This document shows, piece by piece, positions 8,426 through 17,165 of a DNA stretch of 37,360 nt. Both the position numbers and the translations under genes were made by a program. Origin of the DNA: Ectothiorhodospiraceae bacterium. Its GTDB lineage: Bacteria; Pseudomonadota; Gammaproteobacteria; Nitrococcales; Halorhodospiraceae. Within the stretch, counting starts at the first letter, position 1; each line of letters starts with the position of its first letter. The DNA lies in assembly GCA_003552625.1 (NCBI GenBank), contig PUNM01000003.1:1-37360 (forward strand). Reading direction: 5' to 3'. The notes under the pieces were generated by a model. It searched no databases. It was not told the origin of the DNA and saw only the letters and a program-made list of their open reading frames with translations.

Positions 8426-10418
8426 ACGCAAGCACACCCCGGAGCCTGAGACCGCATCGACCGACCCGGCCGTACCGGCGGCCTCCCACCCGCATTGGGT
8501 CGAGTCGGACAACCTGATCGAAGTTCTGCGCCGCAACGCGGAGGGCCACGGCGACCAGATCGCCATGCGCGAGCGCGAGCACGGGATCTGGCAGGAGTAC
8601 ACCTGGGCCGAATACCTGGAGCAAGTGCTCGGCTTCGCCGCAGGACTCGAGTCGCTAGGCATCCGCCCGGAGGAGAACATCCTCGTCATTGGCGATAACC
8701 GCCCGCGCGCCTACTTCGGCATGCTCGGCGCCATCACACTGCGCGCGGTGCCCTCGCCGGCATTCCCGGACACGACGCCGGAGGAGCTTCAGGGGCAGAT
8801 GGAGCGCGAGGGCATCCGTTGTGCCCTGGCCGAGGACCAGGAACAAGTCGACAAGCTGCTGACGATCCGCGACGAGGGCTACGCCGGTCTGGAGCTGGTG
8901 ATCTACGACGATCCGCGCGGGCTCGCCGGCAAAGAACCTCCAGGGGTGGTGGCCTTCACCGATGTGCTGCAACGAGGCCAAGCGGCCCTGGAAGCCGACG
9001 CCGGGCTGCGCCAGCGTCTCCTGGAGCGCCCCTCGATCCATGACACGGCGGTCCTCCTGCACTCCTCGGGAACAACCGGCGTACCCAAAGGCGTGCCGCT
9101 GAAGCACGGCCACGTTCATTACAGCGTACGTAACGCTTCCGCGGCGGGCTACTTCGAGGAAGGCGAGGTCCACATGGCCTATCTGCCGATGGCCTGGGTC
9201 GGCGACTTCATCTTCTCCATTGGAGCGGCCCTGGTCCTGCGCTTCACGGTCAATATCCCCGAGCGCCAGGAGACGGCCCTCCACGACCTGCGCGAGATCG
9301 GCCCCACCCTCTACTTCAGCTCGCCGCGGGCCTGGTCCAACATGCTCACGCGCATCCAGGTCGGTATCGACGAGTCCAGCCGCTTCAAGCGCTGGCTCTA
9401 CAACCAGTTCATGCCCTTTGCCACGGAGTTGGAGCGCCGCCGGCTGGAGGGTCAGGCGCCGAGCTTTGGCGAGCGGCTCTGGTACCAGCTCGGGGAGCTT
9501 CTCGTCTACGGACCGATCAAGGACCAGCTCGGGCTCAGCCGCGTGCGCCGTCCCTACACCGCTGGCGAAGCGATTGGCGAGGATGTCTTTCTCTTCTTTC
9601 GGGCCCTCGGCCTGAACCTGCGCCAGTTCTACGGCCAGACGGAAAACTGCGCGCTGTGCGCTGCGCAAGAGCCGGACTCGATCAAACTGCACACGGTGGG
9701 CAGCGCTTTCCCCGGCGTGGAGCTGTGCATCAGCGACGACGGCGAGATCCTGGTGCGCGGGGACAACGTCTTCGACGGTTACTACAACAACCCGAAGGCC
9801 ACCGCCGAGACGCTCCAGGATGGCTGGCTGCACACCGGCGATGCCGGCTACCTGGAGGACGACGGCCAGCTGGTGGTTCTCGGCCGCGTCTCCGAGGTCG
9901 TCTACACCGCCCAGGGCGACCGGTTCATCCCCACGTACATCGAGAACCGGATCAAGTTCAGCCAGTACATTCGCGACGTCTGCATTCTCGGCAACGGCCG
10001 GGAGTACCTGGCTGCCCTGGTGGCCATCGATATCGGCTCTGCGGGGCATTGGGCGGAGGAGAACGGGATCCCGTACACCTCGTTCGCCGACTTGTCCCAA
10101 AAGCCGGAGATCTACGACCTCGTCCACGACATCCTGGTCCACGTCAACGGCGTTCTTCCGGAAGGCTTACAGGTCCGCCGCTTCGTCAATCTGCACAAGG
10201 AGTTCGATCCAGACGACGGCGAAGTTACCCGGACCCGGAAGCTGCGGCGCAACGTCATCGACGAGCACTACGCGCCGATCATCGAAGCCATCTACAACGG
10301 CGACAAGTCGGTCGATTACCGGGCGCAGATCACCTATGAGACCGGCGAGTCGGGCGCACTGGAACGCCACCTGGCGATTCGGGACGTGGGGAACAGCCGC
10401 GCTCAGGAGGAGAAATAG
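8415..10418 (+). CDS. Long-chain-type acyl-CoA synthetase (AMP-forming), intact
   Basis: This activates a carboxylic acid to its CoA thioester via an acyl-adenylate. At 667 residues it is of the longer eukaryote-like fatty-acyl ligase type. The catalytic parts are all present: ATP loop HSSGTTGVPKGVPLKHG near residue 220, YGQTENCAL, adenylate-binding HTGDAGYLEDDGQLVVLGR, and the C-terminal lysine region EVTRTRKLRR. ATG 8415 lies inside the end of livG (11-base overlap), so the pair is tightly coupled. The gene sits between the ATPase and permease genes of the importer. The likely role is to trap the imported acid as its CoA ester. Chain length and substrate cannot be read from the sequence. 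Confidence 0.9.
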   Translation: MQPERKHTPEPETASTDPAVPAASHPHWVESDNLIEVLRRNAEGHGDQIAMREREHGIWQEYTWAEYLEQVLGFAAGLESLGIRPEENILVIGDNRPRAYFGMLGAITLRAVPSPAFPDTTPEELQGQMEREGIRCALAEDQEQVDKLLTIRDEGYAGLELVIYDDPRGLAGKEPPGVVAFTDVLQRGQAALEADAGLRQRLLERPSIHDTAVLLHSSGTTGVPKGVPLKHGHVHYSVRNASAAGYFEEGEVHMAYLPMAWVGDFIFSIGAALVLRFTVNIPERQETALHDLREIGPTLYFSSPRAWSNMLTRIQVGIDESSRFKRWLYNQFMPFATELERRRLEGQAPSFGERLWYQLGELLVYGPIKDQLGLSRVRRPYTAGEAIGEDVFLFFRALGLNLRQFYGQTENCALCAAQEPDSIKLHTVGSAFPGVELCISDDGEILVRGDNVFDGYYNNPKATAETLQDGWLHTGDAGYLEDDGQLVVLGRVSEVVYTAQGDRFIPTYIENRIKFSQYIRDVCILGNGREYLAALVAIDIGSAGHWAEENGIPYTSFADLSQKPEIYDLVHDILVHVNGVLPEGLQVRRFVNLHKEFDPDDGEVTRTRKLRRNVIDEHYAPIIEAIYNGDKSVDYRAQITYETGESGALERHLAIRDVGNSRAQEEK

Positions 10419-10421
10419 ATC

Positions 10422-11303
10422 ATGGAGTACTTCCTCGAGCTGCTCATCAACGGCGCCCTGACCGGGCTGATGTACAGCCTGGCCGCCCTGGGCTTCGTGC
10501 TGATCTACAAGTCATCGGGCGTGCCGAACCTCGCCCAGGGCGCACTGGTCATGCTCGGCGCCTACTTGACCTGGTACTTCACCAACGCCTGGGGCATCCC
10601 GATCTTCTTGGGCATCGCCGTAGCCGTCGTGGCGATGTTCCTGTTCGGGATGCTCACCGAGCGTTTTCTGCTGCGCAAGATGGTCGGTCAGCCGATCATC
10701 ATGATCGTCATGCTCACACTGGGGCTGGAAATCCTGCTGCGCGGGGTGGCACCCGGCTTTCTTGGGGCCGCACCGAAGAGCATTGACGTCGGAATCGATC
10801 TGGCACCGATTATCATCGGCGACATCTTCATCAACCGCGGCTATCTGGTCGGAGCCATTGTCGCCCTGGTCTTGGTGGCCGCATCACTGCTGTTCTTCCG
10901 CACCCGGCTCGGCACGAAACTGCGGGCGGTCTCTGACGATCACGTCTCGAGCTGGGCCGTGGGCATCTCCGTGGAGCGCGCCATCGCCGTCTCCTGGGCC
11001 CTGGCCGGCGCCTCCGCCGTCGCCGCCGGGGTCATGTGGGGAGCCGAACAGGGGGTGGATCACAACCTGGCCGCCCTGCTCTTCCCCGCCGTGGCCGTGG
11101 TCATCCTCGGGGGACTGGACAGTATCTACGGCGTGGTGGTCGGAGGGCTGATCGTCGGCATCCTCGGCAGCGTCATCCCCGGCTACGTGGACCCACTGGT
11201 CGGAGGCGGCACACGCGATGTGGTGGTGTCGCTGATCATCCTGCTCACGATCCTGTTCCGCCCACACGGCATCTTCGGCCGCGAAGACATCGAGAGGGTT
11301 TAG
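10422..11303 (+). CDS. ABC transporter permease, LivH type
   Basis: Inner-membrane permease of the Liv-type importer, 293 residues with about eight hydrophobic segments. Family features are the start LLINGALTGLMYSLAALGF, the motif KSSGVPNLAQGALVMLGAY, and the ATPase-contact loop TKLRAVSDD. It starts three bases after the ligase stop and has a strong AGGAGGAG ribosome site inside the end of that gene. The acyl-CoA synthetase between livG and livH is a recurring arrangement for importers thought to carry acids for CoA activation; that link is known from annotation patterns, not proven here. Confidence 0.92.
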   Translation: MEYFLELLINGALTGLMYSLAALGFVLIYKSSGVPNLAQGALVMLGAYLTWYFTNAWGIPIFLGIAVAVVAMFLFGMLTERFLLRKMVGQPIIMIVMLTLGLEILLRGVAPGFLGAAPKSIDVGIDLAPIIIGDIFINRGYLVGAIVALVLVAASLLFFRTRLGTKLRAVSDDHVSSWAVGISVERAIAVSWALAGASAVAAGVMWGAEQGVDHNLAALLFPAVAVVILGGLDSIYGVVVGGLIVGILGSVIPGYVDPLVGGGTRDVVVSLIILLTILFRPHGIFGREDIERV

Positions 11304-11309
11304 TCTGCC

Positions 11310-12380
11310 ATGTTCTATCGACTGACCGGCGTCTACCAAACCGACTACGCGAAGGATCGCGCCCTGTGGCCGATACCGACCGACCGCTGGATCGCCCTGC
11401 TGCTGCTGGCGATCGCCATCGCGGCGCCCTTTATTTTTCAGGTCCACTACGTAGCCAACTACATGCTGCCGTGGCTCATCTGGAGTTCGGCCGCACTGGC
11501 CCTGACCCTGCTGATGGGTGTTGCCGGGCAGCTGCACTTCGGCTTCGCCGCGGTGATGGCCATCGGCGCCTACAGCAGCATCCATCTGGCTCGCTTCGGC
11601 GTACCCTTCGAACTGGCCCTGCTCGGGGCCGGGTTGATCTCGGCAGTGATCGGCAGCATCTTCGGCGCCGCCGCACTCCGCGTGAAGGGGCTCTACCTGG
11701 TGATGGCCACCCTGGCCATGCAGTACCTGGTGGACTGGGTCATCGTCAACGTCCCCGCCATCTCCGGAGGCGCCCAGGCAACACTGCGCACCCCGGACGT
11801 CAGCTTCCTCTTCATCCCGCTGGAGTCCGTGTGGCTCTACTACATGGCATTGCTGTGGACCGTCGTGGTCACGCTTTTCGTGCTCAACATCAAGCGCAGC
11901 AGCTACGGGCGGGCGCTGGTGGCGGTTCGCGACAAGGACTACGCGGCTTCCATCATTGGTGTCAGCCCCTTCCGGTACAAGCTCTCGGCCTTTTTTACGA
12001 GTTCGTTTATCGGCGGCATCTCCGGGGCGATTCTTGCCTTTTGCTACTACCAGGCCGTCACCCCGGAGCAGTTCGGCTTCCACGTCTCCATCCAGCTGGT
12101 TGCCATGGTGCTCGTCGGCGGGCTGGGCAGCGTGGTGGGCGCCTACCTGGGTGCCGGTTTTGTCCTGCTGCTACCGATGATCCTGACCAATTTCGTCGCC
12201 GGCCTCGGGGCCATGGGCATCCTTAACGTTTCGGCAAGCCTGCTCGCCCACATCCCGCTGATGGCCTACGGCGCCCTGATAATCGTCTTCCTGCTCGCCG
12301 AGCCTCTGGGGCTGGCGAAGATCTACGACAACACCAGGAAATACTTTCTGGTCTGGCCTTTCCGCCACGGCCAGAGCTGA
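11310..12380 (+). CDS. ABC transporter permease, LivM type
   Basis: Second inner-membrane permease of the importer, 356 residues and strongly hydrophobic. The motif LTLLMGVAGQLHFGFAAVMAIGAYSS is the LivM counterpart of the LivH segment (shown by its key residues GQxxFG and GAY). The ATPase-contact loop RALVAVRDKDYAASIIGV follows the family pattern. An N-terminal extension of about 25 residues with charged and aromatic residues precedes the first membrane segment. The start ATG 11310 lies six bases after the livH stop. It should form a heterodimer with the LivH-type protein. Confidence 0.92.
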   Translation: MFYRLTGVYQTDYAKDRALWPIPTDRWIALLLLAIAIAAPFIFQVHYVANYMLPWLIWSSAALALTLLMGVAGQLHFGFAAVMAIGAYSSIHLARFGVPFELALLGAGLISAVIGSIFGAAALRVKGLYLVMATLAMQYLVDWVIVNVPAISGGAQATLRTPDVSFLFIPLESVWLYYMALLWTVVVTLFVLNIKRSSYGRALVAVRDKDYAASIIGVSPFRYKLSAFFTSSFIGGISGAILAFCYYQAVTPEQFGFHVSIQLVAMVLVGGLGSVVGAYLGAGFVLLLPMILTNFVAGLGAMGILNVSASLLAHIPLMAYGALIIVFLLAEPLGLAKIYDNTRKYFLVWPFRHGQS

Positions 12381-12439
12381 CCAAGAAATTCTTATAACAG
12401 GGACTTGCGACGCCCAATAACGCCCAGGAGGAGACAACC

Positions 12440-13678
12440 ATGAACCATCTGCTTCGCAAGACACTACTCGGGTCAGCGGCGACCATTACGCTAGCCGCCG
12501 GAACCTCTGCCCAGGCCGACGACACCATCACCTTCGGCCTGCTGCAGGACTTCACCGCGGTCTACACCTTCGTCACCGACGAGTACCACCAGGGCCAGCA
12601 GGACTACTTGGAGCTGATCAACCAGCGTGGCGGCATCGAAGGCAAGACCTTCGACACCTTCGTCCGCGATACCGGGAACGAGCCGGACCGCGGCATCGAG
12701 GCCTACAGCCGGGCCCGCGGGGAAGGGGCTGTCCTCGTGGACTTTCTGAGCACGCCGGTCTCCCGCGCCATCGTCGATCGTGCCCTGGACGATGAGACCG
12801 TCATGATCACACCGCTGCACGGCCGGGGGGACGCCAGTCATGGAGAGACCTTCCCGTACGTCTTCCCGATGATGGCCACCTACTGGGCGCAGGCCACGGC
12901 GCTTATCGACTACATCGATGAGCACCGGGGTGGACTGGAGGGCAAGACCATCGCCCACGTCTACATCGACACCCCCTTCGGCCGCGAGCCGATCCCGGTC
13001 CTTGAGGAACTCGCCGAGCGTGAAGGCTTCCAGCTGGAGACCTTCGCCTACCCCACCCCGGGCACCGAGCAGTCGGCCACTTGGTCGAACGTGCGCCGCG
13101 CGCGGCCGGACCACGTCCTGATCTGGGGTGCGGGCGGCGGTCAGCCGGTCTCGGTACGGGAGGCCATCCGCAACGGCATCGCCCCGGAGGACATCCTCTC
13201 CGTCGTTTGGCTCGCCGAGACCGACGCCAACACCGTCGGTCGCGACCGGTTCGAAGGTGTGCGCCGCTTCGAAGCCGTCGCCGCCGGAACCGACTACCCG
13301 ATCATCGAGGCCATCCAGGAGGAAGTCATCGAGCCCGGTCACGGCTCGGGCAGCGAGGAGAACGTGGGGACCAGTTACTACAACATCGGTGTCGCGACCA
13401 TGGCCGTGGCCGTGGAGGCGGCCCGCAACGCCATCGAGGAGCACGGGGTCGTGACCGGAGAGACTTTACGCGACGGCTTCTACGGCATCGAGGACTACGA
13501 CGCGGAGGGACTCATGCCGCCGGTCACCTTCTCCCCCGACGACCACCAGGGCGGTGGCATGGGCCGTGTGTCCAAGTGGGACGGTGATTCCTGGGAGCCA
13601 CTGACGGACTGGTTCAGCGCCCACGAGGATGTGGTCTGGGAGGCCATTGAGCGTGACGCCGCGGACTTCCGCGACTGA
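12440..13678 (+). CDS. Periplasmic substrate-binding protein, Liv/Leu-Ile-Val family
   Basis: Periplasmic receptor that delivers substrate to the importer. The 412 residues begin with a classical signal peptide (LRKTLLGSAATITLAAGTSA, likely cleaved after AQA at residue 24). The mature protein begins DDTITFGLLQDFTAVYTF and has the two-lobed periplasmic-binding-protein-family-6 layout, including a GIEGKTFDTFVRDTG segment. The mature part is very acidic, in keeping with a salt-adapted periplasm. The ribosome site AGGAGGAG is strong. Lacking a recognisable amino-acid-binding signature, it probably binds an organic acid, but the ligand is unknown. A hairpin follows the gene. Confidence 0.92.
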   Translation: MNHLLRKTLLGSAATITLAAGTSAQADDTITFGLLQDFTAVYTFVTDEYHQGQQDYLELINQRGGIEGKTFDTFVRDTGNEPDRGIEAYSRARGEGAVLVDFLSTPVSRAIVDRALDDETVMITPLHGRGDASHGETFPYVFPMMATYWAQATALIDYIDEHRGGLEGKTIAHVYIDTPFGREPIPVLEELAEREGFQLETFAYPTPGTEQSATWSNVRRARPDHVLIWGAGGGQPVSVREAIRNGIAPEDILSVVWLAETDANTVGRDRFEGVRRFEAVAAGTDYPIIEAIQEEVIEPGHGSGSEENVGTSYYNIGVATMAVAVEAARNAIEEHGVVTGETLRDGFYGIEDYDAEGLMPPVTFSPDDHQGGGMGRVSKWDGDSWEPLTDWFSAHEDVVWEAIERDAADFRD

Positions 13679-13694
13679 TCGAAGGTCCGGCACA

Positions 13695-13726
13695 CCCACC
13701 GGGCGCTCGCGCGGGCGTCCGGTGGG
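13695..13726 (+). other. Intercistronic hairpin after the binding-protein gene
   Basis: CCCACCGGGCGC (13695-13706) pairs with GCGTCCGGTGGG (13715-13726), 12 bp with one G-U pair and an 8-base loop. No T-run follows, so it is unlikely to be a full terminator. Such stem-loops after binding-protein genes in other importers protect the upstream mRNA and raise the receptor level. The same role here is an inference. Confidence 0.6.
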
Positions 13727-13746
13727 GACCACCCAGGAGAGATCGA

Positions 13747-14580
13747 ATGAGTAGTGAGGCCCTCAAAGAACAACCCGCTGCCGAAACCGCCCCGTTGCTC
13801 GAGATGAGCAATGTCGAGGTTATCTACGACAAGGTTTTTCTCGCCATCAAAGGGGTGTCCATTGCCATCCGCCCGGGCGACCGCGTCGCCCTGCTCGGTG
13901 CGAACGGCGCTGGCAAGAGCACGACCCTGAAAACCATCAGCGGACTGCTCACCCCGGAGCGCGGCGAGGTCACCCGCGGCACCCTCACCTATAAAGGCGA
14001 GAACATCCTCGGTCTGTCACCGCCCGAGCGGGTGCGTCGCGGCATCGTTCACGTTCTTGAAGGACGGCGCATCTTCGGCCACCTCACCCCGGAGGATAAC
14101 CTTCTCGCCGCCTTCCCAACGCGCGGCAGCGGGCGGCGCTTCCAGCAACTCAAGGAACAGGTTTTTACCTACTTCCCGCGCCTTCGCGAGCGCTCCGGCA
14201 CCAAAGCCGGCTACCTTTCGGGCGGGGAGCAGCAGATGCTTGCCATCGGCCGCGCGCTGATGGTCGACCCCGAGCTGATCATGCTCGACGAGCCGAGCCT
14301 CGGCCTCTCGCCGCTGCTCGTCCAGGAGATCTTCGGGATCATTCGCGAGATCAATGAGCAACAGGGTACCAGCGTCCTGCTCGTCGAGCAGAACGCGGCA
14401 GCAGCCCTGGAAATCGTCAACCACGCTTACCTTATCGAAAACGGTCACGTTGTCATGAGTGGCTCCGCCGAGGTGCTCAAGCAGAACCCGGACGTCCAGG
14501 AGTTTTACCTCGGCGGCACGGGCAAGGTCGATTACCACAACGTGAAACACTACCGGCGCCGCAAGCGCTGGCTTGCCTGA
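13747..14580 (+). CDS. ABC transporter ATP-binding protein, LivF type
   Basis: Second ATPase of the importer, 277 residues. It shows Walker A GANGAGKST, signature YLSGGEQQMLAIGRAL, Walker B LIMLDEPSLGLSPLL and the H-loop region LLVEQNAAAALE. The GLSPLLV segment after Walker B is typical of LivF. About 35 residues longer than many LivF proteins: the N-terminus adds a linker and the C-terminus ends in a basic tail (HYRRRKRWLA). The ATG at 13747 follows AGGAGAG. The next gene follows with a 24-base gap. Confidence 0.92.
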   Translation: MSSEALKEQPAAETAPLLEMSNVEVIYDKVFLAIKGVSIAIRPGDRVALLGANGAGKSTTLKTISGLLTPERGEVTRGTLTYKGENILGLSPPERVRRGIVHVLEGRRIFGHLTPEDNLLAAFPTRGSGRRFQQLKEQVFTYFPRLRERSGTKAGYLSGGEQQMLAIGRALMVDPELIMLDEPSLGLSPLLVQEIFGIIREINEQQGTSVLLVEQNAAAALEIVNHAYLIENGHVVMSGSAEVLKQNPDVQEFYLGGTGKVDYHNVKHYRRRKRWLA

Positions 14581-14604
14581 TTGATCGCCAGGGAGAACGA
14601 GGTC

Positions 14605-16254
14605 ATGGCCGAGCTGATGGATATCACGACCGCGCAGTTGCTTAACCGATCAGCGGCGGAATACGGGCAGCGCCCGGCGGTACACTACCCGGACCGCAAC
14701 CTGCAGTGGACCTACCAGGAGCTGCGCGAGCAGGCTCGACACGTGGCTCGCGGCCTTATCGGTCTCGGCGTGCGGCCGGGCGAACACGTCTCCATCTGGG
14801 CGGCCAACCGCCCCGAGTGGCTGCTCACACAGCTGGGCACCGGGGTCCTCGGCGCTGTTCTGGTGACCGTCAACACCAACCATCGCAGCGCGGAGCTGGC
14901 TCAACAGCTGGAACACTCGCAAACGAGCACGCTCGTCCTCCAGGCGCAGTTCAAGGACATCGCGAGCCTCGAGATCCTCGATGAGCTCATCCCCGAGCTT
15001 CGCTCCGCCCCCGCCGGTGAGCTGCATAGCGAGCGCTTCCCGCACCTGCGCAGGGTGATCTGCCTCGATCCCACCGACCACCCCGGGGTCCTCGGGTGGG
15101 ATGCGCTCCTCGAGGCGGGCAGCGCGGTTTCCGAAACCGAGCTCGACGAGTACTGCGCGCAGGTCAGCCCTGACGACGCCACCAACATGCAGTACACCTC
15201 TGCGGCTGACGGCTCGCCGAAAGGCGTGCTGCTCACCCATAAGAACATCATCAACAACGGCGCGCAGGTTGCCGAGCGGATGCGCCTCGGCGGCGACGAC
15301 CGGCTCTGCGTCCCGGTGCCGTTTTTCCATTGCTTCGGCTGCGTACTGGGCAACATGGGCGCACTGGCCAGCGGCGCCACCCTGGTTCCGGTCGAGTCCT
15401 TCCATCCGCGGACGGTGCTCGAGACCGTGGAGACAGGTCGTTGCACCGCCCTGCACGGTGTGCCCACGATGTTTCGGGCCGAGCTTGACGATCCGGAGTT
15501 CGAGCGTTTCGACCTCTCAACGCTGCGAACCGGGATCATGGCCGGTGCGGAGTGTCCGAGGGAGCTCATGGAAGCCGTCATGGAACGCATGGGCGCCACG
15601 GAGATGACCATCGCCTACGGCCTGACCGAAGCATCCCCTGCGATCACGCAGACAGCACCGGACGATCCCCTCGATCAGCGCGTGGCGACCGTCGGACGCC
15701 CCCTGCAGCACGTCGAGGTCAAGATTGTGGACCCAAGCGGCGGGACGGCCCCGCTACCCACCGGGGAGGCCGGCGAACTGTGCGCCCGTGGCCCCAATAT
15801 CATGAAGGGGTACTTCAACGACCCCGAGGCCACCCAAAGGGCCATCGACGCCGACGGCTGGCTCCACACCGGCAATCTGGCCGACCGCGACGAGCACGGT
15901 TATTTCCGGATCCTCGGGGTCCTGCAGGAGATGGTGATTCGCGGCGGCGAGAACATCTACCCGAAAGAGATTGAAGCCTACCTTCAGAACCACCCGGAGG
16001 TAGCCGAAGCAGCCGTGGTCGGCGTTCCGGACGCCAACTACGGCGAAGAGCTCAGCGCCTGGGTCGTCCCCGCTGCAGGGGCGAACCCGGGGGCCGAGGC
16101 GATCCGCGCGTACTGCCGAAGCGGGATTGCGCGCTTCAAAGTACCGCGGTATATCGACATGGTGGAGTCGCTCCCCAAGGAGGACGGTGGTGGTGTCGAT
16201 AAAGCGGCGCTGCGCGAGCAGGCCGTAACCCACTACGCCAATCCATCTGGCTAG
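14605..16254 (+). CDS. Acyl-CoA-synthetase-like protein lacking key catalytic residues (probable pseudoenzyme)
   Basis: A 549-residue member of the adenylate-forming ligase family, full length and uninterrupted. Conserved fold segments are present: FFHCFG, YGLTEASPAI, GELCARGPNIMKGYF, GGENIYPKEIE and GVPDANYGEEL. The ATP-handling residues are replaced. The phosphate loop SGTTG reads SAADG (199-203). The ribose-binding Asp of HTGD is Asn424. The GRxKD hinge reads GVLQE (438-442). The C-terminal TGK catalytic lysine is Gly530 (DGGGVDK). The two other ligases in this window keep these residues. It is last in the importer operon, before the terminator. It may bind acyl groups or partner proteins without making acyl-CoA. 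ATG 14605 was preferred over TTG 14581. Confidence 0.88.
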   Translation: MAELMDITTAQLLNRSAAEYGQRPAVHYPDRNLQWTYQELREQARHVARGLIGLGVRPGEHVSIWAANRPEWLLTQLGTGVLGAVLVTVNTNHRSAELAQQLEHSQTSTLVLQAQFKDIASLEILDELIPELRSAPAGELHSERFPHLRRVICLDPTDHPGVLGWDALLEAGSAVSETELDEYCAQVSPDDATNMQYTSAADGSPKGVLLTHKNIINNGAQVAERMRLGGDDRLCVPVPFFHCFGCVLGNMGALASGATLVPVESFHPRTVLETVETGRCTALHGVPTMFRAELDDPEFERFDLSTLRTGIMAGAECPRELMEAVMERMGATEMTIAYGLTEASPAITQTAPDDPLDQRVATVGRPLQHVEVKIVDPSGGTAPLPTGEAGELCARGPNIMKGYFNDPEATQRAIDADGWLHTGNLADRDEHGYFRILGVLQEMVIRGGENIYPKEIEAYLQNHPEVAEAAVVGVPDANYGEELSAWVVPAAGANPGAEAIRAYCRSGIARFKVPRYIDMVESLPKEDGGGVDKAALREQAVTHYANPSG

Positions 16255-16293
16255 TGGGCCCGGCTCCGCCGACCGAGTCATCTCCTCGATTTG

Positions 16294-16318
16294 AGCGCGC
16301 TCCGGCGCGCTTTTTTTT
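16294..16318 (+). terminator. Rho-independent terminator of the ABC transporter operon
   Basis: AGCGCGC, loop TCCG, GCGCGCT, followed by a run of eight T (16311-16318). It lies 40 bases after the last stop codon of the operon and just before the etf promoter. Confidence 0.93.
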
Positions 16319-16325
16319 GTTGGTG

Positions 16326-16366
16326 TTGACGTGAGCGTCACGGTCCGGAATAGTGCTCGCACTATT
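16326..16366 (+). promoter_or_regulatory. etf promoter with two operator-like inverted repeats
   Basis: TTGACG (16326-16331), 17 bp, then AATAGT (16349-16354). The -35 box lies in TTGACGTGAGCGTCAC, an inverted repeat (TGACG/CGTCA) matching the recurring LiuR-like motif. The -10 box lies in a second, unrelated perfect palindrome, AATAGTGC-TC-GCACTATT (16349-16366). Two regulators may therefore act here. ETF serves all acyl-CoA dehydrogenases, so several inputs would make sense. Confidence 0.65.
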
Positions 16367-16411
16367 TTTGTTCGGGCGCCCCGAATCCCAGGCTGCAAAA
16401 GAGGAGTCGCC

Positions 16412-17164
16412 ATGCGCATTCTCGTACCCGTCAAACGAGTGGTGGACTACAACGTCCGCATCCGCGTCAAGCCGGACGGAAGCGGCGTGGATACCGCTAA
16501 CGTCAAGATGTCCATGAACCCCTTCGACGAGATCGCCGTCGAGGAAGCGATGCGCCTGAAAGAGGCAGGGCACGCCAGCGAGGTGGTCGCGGTGGGCATC
16601 GGCTCGTCCGCGTGCCACGAAGTCCTGCGCACCGCACTCGCTTTCGGGGCTGACCGCGCCGTCCATGTTGACGCGGAGGAGGAGCTTGAGCCGCTGGGGG
16701 TCAGCCGGATCCTGGCCGCTGTCGTGGAGCGAGAGGCCCCGCAGCTGGTCATCATGGGCAAGCAGGCGATCGACGACGACTGCAACCAGGCCGGGCAGAT
16801 GCTGGCGGCTCGCCTGAGCTGGCCGCAGGGGACCTTCGCCTGCGCGGTCGAGCTTGAATCGCAGGACGCGGTGCGCGTGACCCGCGAGATCGACGGCGGC
16901 ACCCGAACCCTGCGCCTGCCGCTGCCTGCGGTAATCACGACGGACCTTCGTCTCAACGAGCCGCGCTATATCAAGCTTCCCAACATCATGAAGGCGAAGA
17001 AGAAGCCGCTCGAGACCGTGCCCCTGGCGGATCTTGGGGTCGATGCCAGCCGCCGCCTGGAGACGCTGCGCGTCAGCGAACCGCCGCAGCGCAAAGCGGG
17101 TATCCGGGTCGAATCGGTCGAGGAGCTGGTCGACAAACTCAAGAACGAGGCGCAGGTGATCTGA
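16412..17164 (+). CDS. etfB: Electron transfer flavoprotein, beta subunit
   Basis: With the alpha subunit it takes electrons from acyl-CoA dehydrogenases and passes them to ETF-ubiquinone oxidoreductase. It has 250 residues, the usual length. The family start [19 protein letters not shown], the [16 protein letters not shown] segment, and the [17 protein letters not shown] region that binds AMP are all present. The recognition-loop area ([15 protein letters not shown]) matches ETFs that serve acyl-CoA dehydrogenases. ATG 16412 follows GAGGAG; longer frames upstream would run through the promoter. It is first in the operon; etfA starts two bases downstream of its stop. Confidence 0.96.
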   Translation: MRILVPVKRVVDYNVRIRVKPDGSGVDTANVKMSMNPFDEIAVEEAMRLKEAGHASEVVAVGIGSSACHEVLRTALAFGADRAVHVDAEEELEPLGVSRILAAVVEREAPQLVIMGKQAIDDDCNQAGQMLAARLSWPQGTFACAVELESQDAVRVTREIDGGTRTLRLPLPAVITTDLRLNEPRYIKLPNIMKAKKKPLETVPLADLGVDASRRLETLRVSEPPQRKAGIRVESVEELVDKLKNEAQVI

Positions 17165-17165
17165 G

